From assembly GCA_008921705.1 (NCBI GenBank), contig VFFE01007869.1:3032861-3096860 (forward strand): a DNA stretch of 64,000 nucleotides, in the 5' to 3' direction. The position numbers were made by a program, and so were the translations under genes. Positions 1-13,300 of this stretch are shown piece after piece. The DNA is from Burhinus oedicnemus. Lineage: Eukaryota; Chordata; Aves; Charadriiformes; Burhinidae. Position 1 is the stretch's first letter, and each line of letters opens with the position of its first letter. The notes under the pieces are model-generated. The model was not told the DNA's origin. It saw nothing but the letters and a program-made list of their open reading frames with translations, and did no database searches.

Positions 1-2797
1 CCCCCTAAAACGAGTAGGATTCTTTCTAATAGCTCTAATGGGAGGTAGGTCTGTCCCCAAATTAGTGTATCCGTCAAGGAGCAAGCTGCACAGAGGTGCT
101 CCTTGGTTTTGTACAAGATCGCTGACTAAAGCCCCAAACTTTAACAAAATGAAGCTGAACGATACCAAATAAAGTTAATGATGGAAGCCAACCAGCCACA
201 AAGGAGTGGAGGAACTGGCAGCAGCTGTACTTGCAATAATAATCACAGCTCTGAGTCCAGAAGAAGGACGACTCACATTCAACTTAGACTTACCAAACCT
301 TCAGTTTAGCCAAGCAAGATCAAGAACTGGTTGTGGCCACCAACCTGTCAGTCCCGTCAGGAATTCTTCATGGATTTGCTTTTGGAACTGGGCTGCTCTG
401 TCACTAACCTTACTATTTCAACATTTTTCCTGATATCAGACTTATTCCTGAGTAACTGCAGTCCATACCATCTCCTCAACCATGAGCAGCTTGTCTATTC
501 CCCTTCTCAAGTAAAACACAGCTTTCTTCGCATAATTGAAGATTCCTATAATATTCTACCTCAGGCTTCAAGATTGTTGTAATATTCCATTTCAGACTTT
601 TCTACTGGCCCCAAGTTGCTTAAACTTTCAATCATAGGTCATGTTTTCCAGGGCTTGATCATTCTTATGCCTCTCTTCTGGACTCTCCAGTTCATTCACT
701 TCTTTATTAAAAGGAGATGCTCAAACCTGAGGTAAGGTGTCCAACACTGCTCCAGCTCTCACCTCCCCAGTGCCAAGCCGAGCAGAAGGACTGCTTAGCC
801 TCTCCGATAGCCGAGCTCCTCATTAACGCGCACAGGATGTCATTCACTTTATCAAGCCGCTGATGGTGCCGATTCTACCATAAGCCTTACTTATGCCTTT
901 TTCTGCACAGTTGCTGCTTTTTCCTGAATTTGAAGGTATTTGGAAGACCAGAAGCCTATAGCTTGCAAACAAGGAGGTTTTTTTGCAAGAGTGACTTGTC
1001 CTAATAAAGTCAGTCACAGATTTGTGGGAATGAGGATATTTAAGGATTTATCATCATAATCATTATTATATTTGTGGGTTGATGTGGGTTAAAACAGCAG
1101 ATGAAGAAAACTGGCTGGAAATACGAGAGAGCAGCTCCCATGCAGCAGTTACCCTCCACGGTCAGCAGCCTCACACTGAAACTGTAAATTGAGATCTCTG
1201 CCCTGGAAGCAAGTCAGGGTCCAGGTCCCATCCCCACAGAAAACACAAGTGACAGTAGTGGGTGGGAGACACCACCCAGTCAACCAGGCCTGGCACCCCC
1301 AGAGATATGAGGATCCAAAAGCGGGACTGCACCAAACAGGTCCCAAACCTACCCAGTGCACCAACTATTCTGCTCAGCTATGCGGGCATCAGAAAGGGAA
1401 CACCAGAAGTTTCTGCCAAAGACAATCGAAAAGTGACTGTTTGACCAGAGGACCACCAGTGAAGAAGCCAGGACACAGATGGTGTTACCCTAATCATGCC
1501 ACACAGGAGCCTGGCTTTGTGTGGGAACACAAGTGTTTTAAAGATGAAGGTGTCAATTAACCGTAGTGCCTATGGTTTTTCCAGGTATAGATGATGAAAA
1601 CACTCTGGAAAACAGCACATGAAGAAGTTGTCCCAGTACACAACCATCTCATCTGTTCTGCTACCACCTCGTTTTCCATGAGCCCCATCAGTCCACGCCA
1701 GGAGTGGGATAGTACCTGTCTAGTGGTATAAGTGGTATTATCTAATAAATGTACATTTGGTGTGCCTGGAGATTCATAGCAAAAGCTGTAATTTTGGTCC
1801 TGCAAAGTGGCTCTGTGGGTGTACTTTGAACAAAGAAACACCCTTCTCTCCTCAAAGCACTAGTCTTCATTTCATGACTTTTTGAAGAACATGGCATTTC
1901 TTTGTGGCTGGGTAACCTTCCTCTTTCTTATATTTAAGGTAGAGTCGCAGGTTTTTCCTGATATTTGTTGTGATATTCCTTAAAGAAAGGATGTCTAAAA
2001 TTAAGTACTTTTTCCTAAACAAATTATCATAGTGCACACTACTAAAAAGACACGTATCACCAACATTAACTCACTATCTTGATTAGGTACAGAGTTTATA
2101 AAACACCGCAAAACTCAGCTATATACTTTCTAGAATTTCCAGAAAGCTTCCATGTGGCCAGCAGCCCTCTTCAGACTTCATTTATATCAACACGTAATGA
2201 CCTGCTCATCTCAATCAAGCCTATCCTTAAAATTATACTCAAATGACTCATGATAACCCACAATTTCTGTTTGCACATGGTTATAATCAAATCTCTTCTT
2301 TAGCTGTACAAACACTGACACTCTACCAGCTCTCATCTTTTGCCTGGCTCACTTGGTTTACAATCGACACCTTTGTGCATCGATGCTGTTCACGTCCTTT
2401 CCTTTTACAGGCGCACTGAATCCCATTAAAATTCTCCATGTAGTAGTTCATCCCTCTTTATCTGTTTTTCATGAAGCTGGGCTAACATTCTTTCATGGAG
2501 AATAAGAAAGGAAAGAAGGATAGCACTATATACAGTCTGCCCCATACTTCCAAAACAGACGTAAAAATAAATATTGACAACAACATTTTTCTACTCGGCT
2601 TAGAGGTGATCATATTATTTGGCAATCTGTATGGATACTCTTAAGATTTTCTCTCTTAATGTATGTATCTCATCAAAAGAGTTTCTTTCAATAGGTTTGA
2701 CTAATAGAAAAATATACACACGAGGTTAGTCACTTACCCAGTGGAAACACATGGCTTCTTGACCCCAAATCATACAATAATTTCCACTGAGCAGGAG
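1..2797. other. Unique AT-rich sequence, no gene seen
   Basis: No recognisable repeat, RNA gene or convincing exon. Short open frames occur on both strands (the longest is 123 codons at 1189-1560) but show no family motif and overlap frames on the opposite strand, so I treat them as chance. A small perfect inverted repeat lies at 75-105 (9-bp arms, 13-base loop). Confidence 0.6.
75..105. repeat. Short inverted repeat (9-bp arms)
   Basis: CAAGGAGCA at 75-83 pairs perfectly with TGCTCCTTG at 97-105 across a 13-base loop. The stem is too short for a microRNA precursor. Nothing around it suggests a function, and it may be a chance palindrome. Confidence 0.5.
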
Positions 2798-2940
2798 CTC
2801 TGGAGATGACCTCGTCCAACCCCATGCTCGGAGCAGCTCCGCTACAGTAAACCCAGGTTTCTCAAATTGGGTAACTTGGCCTTAGTATGGACAAGGTCCT
2901 GCCCAAGCTGAGACTGACAGTGCCAAGGGCTACTGCAGAT
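2798..2940 (-). mobile_element. Old CR1 LINE 3' fragment
   Basis: The plus strand reads like the antisense of a CR1 3' region: a 'tggagatgacctcgtccaac' type phrase, then a 'ccatgctcggagcag' segment and a later 'acaaggtcctgcccaagctgag' segment. These match the order of conserved blocks in CR1 3' ends as I remember them. The copy is diverged and lacks the terminal octamer repeat, so it is old and its borders are approximate. It codes for nothing. Confidence 0.55.
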
Positions 2941-3960
2941 GACCTGTACCTTGCTCCATAGGTGATACTGCTCTCATTATCTTACAAAGTGGACACGCTG
3001 TTATCCTCAGATGGATATAACCACTCCTGTACTTTGTATTTGCGGTAGCAGCACCAAGGAGTGAGGTGTGATCCCGTGGTGTCTGTAGGATTTTTAGCTC
3101 TGTGTTCTGGACTGGTGTGTTATCAGTTTGTCATAATTTTTAGTGAATTATAAATAAATACGTATCCACTAGCTTCATAAATATAGTGTTAGAAAACCCA
3201 GTAAAACTTACCTGGAAATCTGTTCTTTGTTTTTCTGTTATTGTTTATCATGCTTCCCTCATAATAGAGAAGCTTCTCTAGAGCACATGCATTTCCATTC
3301 AAATGCAATTAATTCTGATCAGGTACGCACCGATTTATGTGCTCCTGGGTGTTGATTAGATAGAAGAGTAATGTGTTTTGAATTAGATGTTCAGATTACA
3401 TTACACTATTTCATGCCACTCATCGCATTAGGAAATGAAAAGGGTTGCTTTACAAGAAACAGAATCATTGAATGAAATATGCACTGCTATGAAATGCTTC
3501 AAGTCTATCTGAGATAATGCTAGGACAATCTACCATTTAAACAATTATTCAGTCTGTTTTCTTGCCTACATTCCCTTCACTGAGATAGAAGTCATGGAAA
3601 TTAATAAGGATAAAGTAATTTGGAAAAGAGGGAGACAGTTCACCAAAACCATTGAAATTAAAGAGCTGATGCTGTTATGCTTGTAAATATCTTTGATTTC
3701 TTCGTTGTTACCCTTGAAAACTGCTGTTAGCCTCAGGATTTGTTGTGCGCCCTACATTAAGCGTAGGGGATGCTGCAGCTCTGCAGCTGGGTGCCGTGCT
3801 GGCTCCCAGGCATCAGGGGCAGGACGGCAACAAACCTCAGCTAAAGTCTCAGTCCAGTCCCACCGCTCCAAACAAAACTGGAAACCGCTATCACATTGTG
3901 CCACTGGGCACCGTAGGCGTTTGCCTCCCAAAGAGTAACTCCCCTCAGTTTTCTGGGAAT
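2941..3960. other. Unique AT-rich sequence
   Basis: Non-repetitive DNA with no gene. The part at about 3280-3680 is rich in homeodomain- and POU-like words (AATTAAT, ATGCAAT) and looks like the AT-rich conserved noncoding blocks common in vertebrate gene deserts. That is a guess without an alignment. Confidence 0.5.
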
Positions 3961-4004
3961 GAAAAAAAAAAAAAGGGGGGGAAAAAAAAAAAAGAAAAAA
4001 AAAA
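3961..4004. repeat. A/G homopolymer-rich tract
   Basis: About 13 A, then 7 G, then A runs broken by single G bases. It is a pure purine low-complexity tract. It produces an artificial Lys/Gly-rich stretch in the overlapping open frame, which is not evidence of a gene. Confidence 0.9.
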
Positions 4005-7000
4005 GGCTCAAGTCTCTAACAACCTGTTTAAGCTTTTGTCATACTTGCCATGATCTAGGCTCCCAGGAAAACAAACTCTTTCTGAGCTCATAGCCCTCAG
4101 TTACAATCTCAATGATTTAATTAAAACGGAAAAGTTTCCTTCTACAGCCAGAAGGCAGCCAAAAGTATTGGACAGTTAACAAGAGGAAGAAAACAGCTCA
4201 AGGATGTTGTTAAAAACATGTGGGTACGAAAAAATGCAAATAATTTAACAAGTTGTGCTAGAAGGAGACCAGACCAAATACTGAATTTTAAACTAGGTCC
4301 AATCCAGAAGCTACTTTCCTTGAGTTTAACCTGTGTTACAGAGGGCTTTTTTTGCCATGTGGTTTGAGCTACAGCTGGAAGCACCACCTCCAAAACACTA
4401 ACAGCATTTTCAACAGTCGTGTGTGCAAAAAGTGTATTATTCTGAGGAAAAAGAGCACATCCTTCTGGGATCCAAACCCAGCTTTTTGGGCTCACGCATC
4501 TAAAACTTCGCATACTTATCAGGAGCAAACACAACCACCTGAAGCTTGTCTGCTTCTGCAAGGAGGTAAACAAAATTCAACCATTATATTCCAGAGCCTA
4601 CCTTCTGCTTTTGTCCTTCTCACTACATGGGGAGGGGAATTGAGTTCCCAGCTCTCATGAAGAACGCTACAGCAACAGTGAGAGAGAGGTGTCCGGAGCC
4701 AAATTCAACTACTGAGACGCCTCTCTGAGCCACTCGCACGTTTGTTTGTCAACAGGGACCTCTTCTCCTCATACAAAGAGAGGAGAAAAATAAAGGGCAT
4801 AACTTCAGCTTTGATTCAGCTGAAGGAATAAATACCCTGTTTTCTCTAGAGCTGAGTGAAGCGGGTTGTCTTTGTGCTAGTCTGAACTCCTAACACCAAT
4901 TATGACTGGAGTATACCCATTACTCTTCCTGAATGCTGGAAAGTGTAGAAGAAAATCTGGTTTTTAACCCTTTAATACACAACTGATACCAACAGCGTAA
5001 TTTCACCAGTGATTTCACCAAACTCATTTCTAAAGTGCCGAGGTGTTCACGGACATTCAGGAGAGAGGTCAACCACTGGAGGGATGCCCTCGCTAGAAGC
5101 CCACTATTGTTTTATTTTTTAGTAAGTAAACCTGTAAAACCCTTGTGTGTGCAGGCAGGTTATAACAGTCTAAGTGCAGCAGTTAGTTATTCAGTTTCTT
5201 TAAAAATCAATAAAGACAATGTCAAAAATTAATAAATAAGCAGATGTCTTATTTTTCCATGGGTACAGGTTATATGCTTTGTCTCCTCATGTTTCTAAGG
5301 CTGAAGTGAGAGAAGATTGCCTTTGCTTAACCTGTACGTAGAGTTAATTAACCAGGAACATTTAGTGATTCTTTGTCATTCAGGATAATTAACTAGGCTG
5401 GCACAGAAACAGTGTTTGCACAGGTTGTCTTTTCTTGAGTTGCTCACTTAGGGGCTTTTGCGTGTGTGCATGTTTGTGTTTTTTTTTTTTTAAAGAGATT
5501 ATCAGTTTTATGCTCATTTAAAACATAAGAATCTCAGCTGATTACCAGAAACTATTGGAAATAATCGTTAGCAGCTCTGCAACACCCTGAGTCAGCTCCC
5601 TTCACACCTGAGGGTCGTACCTTCCAGGCAGGCTGATTTATATCCTACTGTCCCTTACAGCCTTTCACCTCTCCCGTGATCATCTCAGTCTCAACCATCT
5701 TGATAACCTCTCTTCATTCTTATTAAAGACAGAAAATATGTTTCCTGAGTACATCAGCCCCCTCAACTTACATAATTCCTCTCCTTGCCTACTCGTAATG
5801 AAAACCTACCAACTCTCCAGGGTTTTCTTCCCAGCCGCTTTTTTCTAGACGACTTTCACTTTGCTTCCTCCTGTGACACTAGCACAGTCCATTCTGTTTC
5901 TACCCAAGTTCACTTGCATGGTTTTTTTCCCCCCGGTATCTTCCTTTTAGTCTCCTCTGGGACACTGTAGTCAACCCCACGATAAACTCATAAATTCAAA
6001 AACATTTTCAGCATTCAGAGCCATCCAGTGGCACAAAAGCACACAAAACGCCATGACTCATACAGTCCGTGGGAGCCAAACACCGAGAACTGGAAGAAAT
6101 TTGTGCAATTGCTGTAAAGTCAGGACAAAGTAGAGAATGGGACCATCTCCAGAAGCACTGGAGGTAGCCCAGTCCCGGGTGAAGTGTGGTTTTTCTCCTC
6201 AGTCACAACTAAAGCTATTTGCCCCGTGTTCTGTACAGCTGCTGGGCACCTATCCCACACTTACCTTCACAAGCCAACGTAGGCTTGGGCGCGTTCTGAT
6301 CAATGTGGTCCTTGTATAAGATGGTCACCAAAACGTGCTTCTGCTGTAAATCAGGACTTCCCAAGGATCAGTCTCCATGGAGATGCCTGAAACAGATTAT
6401 TTTCTGCCAGTGGGAATTAAAACTTGTCAGCACGTATGAGCACAATGGATGAGGACGTAGCCAGAACTGAATGAGGTTTCACAGTTACCTTTGGAGGATG
6501 AATTCCTCTGGGAGTTCCCACTCCTAAACCTGCACACAGCTTCATCTCCCTGGGAGACCCCTGGGGTGGGAATACCCATCAAGGAAGGTTGACATGGGGT
6601 GGAGCTGGATGTGTGGGCTGACCAGTAACTCTGATGCTTGAAAACTGGTACATTCCTGAATTGGTTCATTTCTTTTTAACCCCAAACGTTATAAATGCTA
6701 GCAACATCAATCATCTTTATTTTGACTTGGGGGAAGAATCATCCAAAAGGCAGTGGAAGCCCTCTAGCTCCAGAGCAGGTTCAACAAGGATAACGGACAC
6801 AAAGAACACAAAGAACATTTCATTCAAACAGAGCTTTTACAAGGACTTTTACAAGGACTGTTTTTTAGTAAAACACCTTTCCCCCAAGCACCATTATACT
6901 GACACAAACACTGCACAGCAAGTCTTGCTCACACTCAGTTTACACATTTATAACTTACAACGCTTTAATGTCTTTGTTCCTATTTGCACCTTAATGGATG

Positions 7001-10000
7001 CACCAAAAAGGTTCTTGTTTGCTGGTATGAATCCTGCCTTTTATGTACTGAGAAAAAGACATGAAGTTAAATTATTTTTTTAATGTCATTTTTATTCAGT
7101 ACTCAACAATGGCAGCGAAAACAGAACACTGAAGAATTATACTTTTAAAGAGGAGTTTCTATCAAGCAGCTATTCTTGTCCTAGTGTAATATCTCATTTT
7201 CTCAGCAGTTGATTAAAATCCATTCTGTTCCACTGGGATACACCCAATGACACTCCCCTGATACAGGGATATACAGAAGAGATAAAAGAAAATAATATAT
7301 CACTAGCAATGCTCAGAACATCGTTAAAAGCATATATTCAGTACCTACTTATCTTTTATGTATAGAGATATCTATGGTGATAAATAGCTTATTATGGTAC
7401 ATGATTGACTGAAAATAGAGAGCAGAAACTGAAAAAGAATACCGAATAACCTGATGACCATTTATTGGTCATATTTTACATTTTTCCTCTAATTTTATGC
7501 ACTTTCAGATTACCCACAGGAAAAAGAAAGCAAGGAAAGAAAACAGCATAGTTCTAATGTGGCTCCAGCTAAGAACCGGAGCTGGTTATGGATTCCTCCA
7601 GTAATTCAACCAATAAACAATGGGGCTCAGGTTTACCACTGTATGGTGGATGCTGTCAGCATCTCTAGGTACTTCTCCAGCAGCACCAGGATGTCTTGAC
7701 ACTACAGGGCTTATCAGAAGAGAGGAGGAGAACCACATGAAAACAGGGACCAGAGCCCACAGCGGGACGTGGTATCTAAAGGCAGGGGAAGAAGAGAAAA
7801 CAATCACATCTCAAGGTCCTGAGCCCTTTGTCACCCCATACTGTGTCTTCCAAAGGGACAGCAAAAAGAGGCACAGGGAAAAAAGAGGCCATGAAACAAG
7901 GAAGGGTTAGTGACTAAGTGGTTTATTCCATTTATTTGCCATTGACCCATCTCACAGAGATTATGATACCAGGCGTGTCCTAATATATGAAATTTTGCTT
8001 GTCACAGGTTTACAAGGTTAAACTCAACTTTCTCTGTATTTGTATAGAAGTCTTGTGCCTTCTAAACAGTGCAAGATGGACACTTAGCTGGGTAGGTTAG
8101 TCAACCCACAACAAACGCATGCAGAGAAGCAAATGTGAGACCAGGAAGAAACAAACCTATAAATGAAGCTGATTTTAGCAGTCGAGTGCAGAGACAAAAT
8201 GACTGCAGTCTTGAAGCAAAACTTCTTTCGACTCCCATACCTTTGTTTCTATGGCTAAATAAACAACCACAAAAATAAAGCGTTTCGACATCCTACGCAG
8301 TTGTATATCGCCATCCAAATAACCAGCGTTGACCTTGCTTGTGCGTCGACACTGCTGAGCTGAACCAGGACAGCAGTTGTCAGGACGCTGCACAGCCTGA
8401 CGGCTGCATTAGTATGTCGGAGGCTTATCTCTGCTCTTCCGAGCTCAAGGACACTTCTGCGCAACACCTTCAATAAAATGCTCACAGCTGAGAGTGAAAA
8501 ATCCTTGAGCTCCTTCTTGGGTTTCCATTCACTTTTCACCTGGGCAAATTCCCATTTGTCTTAAGAGAAATGCAATCCTCAGTGCAATCACTGCGACTTT
8601 TGGCATTGGCTTCAAAGGGTCCAAATGTCACAATTCAGTGTCAGCCTGCAAAGAAACAGAAAGTTTGGCATCTGAAATCCATTCTGGTGCAAATCTCAAA
8701 CAATGCTGGGCTAAGGTTATGGTTTGACTTGGAATCGAATCATGTGTCTGCTGGACTATTTTACAGCAAATTTTCAGCAGTTGCTGTCCCAAATACATTA
8801 TAGCTGTATACACAGAGTCATAAAGGAGAAAATTGGAAAATCCCTGTTAGGCAGACCTGTACTCCACGCTCCTGGTGAATTAACTAAGGATTCAGTGGCC
8901 ATACAGACAATCAGATCTTTTACAGTTTCATTTGACAGTGTAATACAAAAAAATGCACAGGCTTCAAGAATAGCACTTTCAGAGCACCTTCGTTCATTAA
9001 CTTTAAGTTCTCAGTGAAAGTTAACCAGAGTTACTTTTGACCGAAGTAGATTTCACCTTCCCATCCATTTTCTTCATAGACTTAAGACAACCATATAAAC
9101 TTTTCTCCTTAGACAGACAATTCTATAATTACCCAACTGAGATTTCTTTGCAATTTTTTTTTGTGAGCATCAGCTACCCCGCACTGCCAAAGATGAGATA
9201 CTGGTCACATACTGCTGATCTAATCCAAAATTACTGTTCCTGCTACGCAGCAGGTAATAATTCTTTTCATTTGCTTCATTCATTTCACCTAATCAATCAT
9301 CAATTCAAGAAAGCTCCTTGAATTTTTTGTATCTATTATTTACATGGGCAAGCGATACTTATTCAGCTCCCTCAATATTTCTTCCCACATCAACTCATCA
9401 ATCTCTCTAGCCCCTTAATCATTTTTGTTGCTCTTCTGTGAACACCTTCTGGCTTTCCCAAGTCCCTCCAGCACTGGAGTGCTCAGCTGAGAACGCAGCA
9501 TTTCAACTGCACTCTCACAACGGTTCAATAGGTAAAAACGCTTCCTTTTTTACTAAGCATCCAAAATCATACATGTTTTATTTGCCAGTTAAGGCAACTT
9601 TTTTATTCCAAATATTAAGTTTAAAGTGGCAGTACATAAAGAAGTCCGAAATTCACTGAATTAGCTTTGCAAGGTTTTTAGTGACTATTTTCTATCATTT
9701 TGTTCTCAGTTCATTTCTAAATTTTTACTGGGGAGTTCAGGTTTGAAAATAACTGCAAACACCAAAGTTCAACACTGTTGAGTTTGCTGCATTTCACATC
9801 CAAAAGATGACAAAAGTAATTTGATTTCCATGCAAACATCATAAATCATCCTCTGATTTTCAATTCCCATTGCATACTTTCACTCAACTCGTCAGGCATT
9901 GCCTTCTTGAACATAGAGTGAGGTGCTACCTCCCAGCCATGTCAGAAGCTGGCAAGTCTGCTAACACATTACGTATATAAGTTTGTGTATGGTGTTCACT

Positions 10001-10360
10001 GTAAACCAATGCAAAATTTCCTCTTCTGCTACCTTGGTGAACTTTATTAAACCCTTGATGGAGCTGATTTAGACACGAAGTAAATGACTACCATCAATTA
10101 GGCAACAGACTACTGCAACCAACAAATAAACTGTGACTACAGTTTTGTCTGCTACCCCTTTGTATTGCTGGAGGTCTGCTCAGCACAGAGAGACCACCAG
10201 CTTCTCCGAAGCCAGCTGTGGGAGACTAGTTAAGCATCTTTCCCTGAGCTCAGGAAGAGGTATCATTACAGGGCATAAATTATCTGACACTTAGAATTTG
10301 ATTTTCCTGGTGTAGAGCTCCAAAGACCTTTGCAATGCCTCCTTCCCAGTCAACGGCCGA
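4005..10360. other. Unique AT-rich sequence, no gene seen
   Basis: Contains chance open frames only. The two longest (143 codons, minus, 4142-4573; 149 codons, plus, 6634-7083) have no recognisable domain. Small structures are a T12 run near 5480, TTAATTAA-type words near 5340-5395, and a perfect 12-bp duplication at 6834-6857. I see no transposon signature. Confidence 0.55.
6834..6857. repeat. 12-bp perfect tandem duplication
   Basis: CTTTTACAAGGA occurs twice head to tail, at 6834-6845 and 6846-6857, without mismatch. It is probably a replication-slippage product and keeps the overlapping open frame in phase. Confidence 0.9.
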
Positions 10361-10396
10361 AACTCCTTCCTTAACTCCTTCCTCAACTCCTTCCTC
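10361..10396. repeat. 12-bp tandem repeat, three units
   Basis: AACTCCTTCCTY is repeated three times (10361-10372, 10373-10384, 10385-10396) with only the last base varying. It is a small pyrimidine-rich minisatellite. Confidence 0.9.
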
Positions 10397-13300
10397 GCAC
10401 CTCTCATTTCACCAGAATGAACAGTGCAAGGATCCTCCATGGAAATGTTGCAGACTTCAGGCTATGACTGGATCCACAGCCTGAACAAAGCAGTCTTCTC
10501 GTGGCATACTGGACACAAGTTGACTTAGGCTTGTCTGAAGCTTTCAAAAATATGTTTAGAGGGAAACTCTATAGCTCCTTTCTTCTTGATGCTCTTGAAT
10601 CTTTCTCCTTTTCAGGCTTGGGGTTTTACACAGAGACACAGAGTTCTGAGGGGAAAAGTCACCCCTAAATGGGTGGCAAGGGAGGCCAGGTGCGTGCATG
10701 CATGCAGACAAGCTGCTTTTCAAGCTGAGTAAATACCAGCAACCTATATAAACCCAACTTCAGCTAGCATAAAGTGAGGTTCATGAACTAATACTTTGAA
10801 CCTTACACTCATTTAAAGCTTTTAAAAATTACTTCATCTCTTCCACTCAGTAAGTTTTCTGATTTATTACAAAAAGGTGAAAGGTCCTCCACTCCCATTA
10901 CCAATTACCTGAGCCATTCAGTCCTCTTTGATGTATCCTTGCATGAATAAGTTTGCTTCCAGACTTCCTGGTCCTTACTTCTATAACTTAAAATATTTGT
11001 CAAACAGGAGCAATTTTCTACTTATGCAGAAGCCAGCTAATTAGTACGGTAGACTGTCATTCTGTCACACCACCCTAACAAACAATATAGGAGATTAAAG
11101 AGCTGTTAAGTGGCTGATACTGTTAGCAGTAATTTCATAGTGTTAATGTACCAAGAAAACATTAAAAAGTTGCTTTGATCATACTATGGAAAAATTAAAC
11201 AAAATGAGCTTTTCCAAGACTAAAAGTGTTGTCCCACAGAAGAAATCCCATATGCAGGTAGCACTTTCAATATGGAATTAAGGAACTCTACTACTATATA
11301 TATTGTAGAGAAGCTCTGCCAACAGAAGAAAGTTTCTCACAAGTCATTCTTGGATTTGGACACTATTAATAAAAAAGAGTGGAAAAAAACGCAGAAGAGA
11401 TCATTAAAACGCAAATTATGACCCTATTTAAGGATATAAACACAGGAGCTTCTTGTAGGAGTAGCAACATCCAGTCGGAGTAGCAAGGTACTCTAAACTA
11501 TTCCATCGTGAAAGCCTGTGACCAAAAAAATTGCCAATGATTGCCCCAAATCAACTTGAAATACCACTGCTCTCTCCTCAGCCACTGAAGATGAAAACGT
11601 TGCAAACAGGATATAGTATGCCTTTCAGTTACAATCAATTAAACAGGAAAAGACAAGATAATAAGGGTAATTAACAACATTTGGACTAAGCTAGGATTAT
11701 AAAAATTAACAGCATTAATTTTGTTACTTTCAGTTAATGTACCCTTGGAGAGATTTTAAATGGATGGGTAGCTGTAAGGTCAGCGATCAGTGTTATGTTC
11801 CCATTCTTGTCAAACCAATGAGAAAGAAATAAAATGTAAGTAGCAGAAAACACATTAGTGAATTGTTCTGAAAAATACCGGAGCACTCACTTTTTCTCGG
11901 GAGAAAAATGAAAGAGAAAGACATAAACATTTAGAAACATATAAACAATACTCACGGCATGGTAAATATTGGGATACAAAAGCCTAGATGAGCTGAAATT
12001 CTCATTTTCATTGCCAAGGCCTTGCTAAATCTTCATATTTCTCAAAATAGCTTGTAACAAGAGATGGTAAATAACCACACTTGGGAAGATGTTGTCTCCT
12101 GCTGTATCTCGATCAGGTCAGCGAATGAGTCAGAGCTGTTCTTTCACTGCAGCTGCTTTCACTTGGAGTTTTCTGGTTCCTGCAGGGAAAACAAGAATGA
12201 AAATAAAACAGCCTCCATGCAGCCTCCTCGATAACCGTAGCACAGATCCCCAGACAGTGCATGCTGCCTCCCAGAAACTGAAAAAATGGAGAACTAGTTT
12301 TTTAGGTATCCTATAGTGCTCAGGTATGGGTCTTCCATCCCGTGCAAGAGTAATTTTAATTATGAAAACACATCATGGCAAAAAGGGCAAGTAAGCATGG
12401 AACTTGGCAAGTCAGCGTGGTTGTCAGATCTAAGAGGAAATCCACCCAGCATCAGCTATTGTGGGGGAAAACACGTAGGGGCTAATTTTTGTCAACAAAA
12501 ACATGGAAAGTCAAATAAAAGACAAAGAGGAAAGGATGGAAGTATCTTCTCTGGCTTTCTGCTACAAGTTCTCCCCTTTAGGAGCCGACCATGCAGCCCA
12601 TGTCAGAAGAAAAGATGGCAGGTGGTTGGAAGCGTGGTAGACCCAGACCCCCACCTGCTGGGTACCGCGGTGCTCGCTTTGCATTTTTGGATAGTCAGCA
12701 GCAGGTAGGACTCTTTGGCAAGACAAAAGAAGAAATTAGGGAGGTGTCTGCTATCAAGGTGTTGCTCTTTAAGCACATTCAACTTGAAGCCAAGCTACTG
12801 CTGCTTTTTTCCCCACCTTCAAAAGCCCTGAATCTTCTCACGAGGGCCTCAGGGAAGAAATTAATGTTTATGTGTTTAGAGGGATCCATCTGCTGTTCTA
12901 CAATTTTTCTGTATTTTCCTGATTGACTTTAACACATTAATCATTGACACACTATTGTTACTCATTAGAATAACTGATGTTGTCTAAAGTTATGAGCAAG
13001 GAAAAGAATCATATTGAATGAATTCCAGCTACAAGGAAAGCTATTGACTTCTCTTCAGCTACTTCCCAATTTAAAACACTAATTGAAATCAGTCTACTCC
13101 TTGCATCGACAAATGAAGGATAATTATGTTGTTCTTTCAACCTTGTGTTCAGAGACAGCATTGATCTTCATTATATTAATAAGTCAAATTATTCCTTCAT
13201 TTCTGCTAGCTTTATAAGTAGGAAATTATACAGGAAAGAATGAACTGGGATGCTGTGCACTGAATATATCTGCTTTTTTTCTCTTGCTTGTTTACCATTA

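Noticed and set aside
1189..1560. 123-codon plus-strand frame overlapping a 71-codon minus-strand frame
   Set aside because: Both strands are open and no protein similarity is recognised.
4142..4573. 143-codon minus-strand frame with hydrophobic stretches
   Set aside because: No recognisable domain and no splice context stood out; the length is compatible with chance in 64 kb.
6634..7083. 149-codon plus-strand frame
   Set aside because: AT-rich, composition like random translation, and includes a tandem 12-bp slippage repeat; no family motif.
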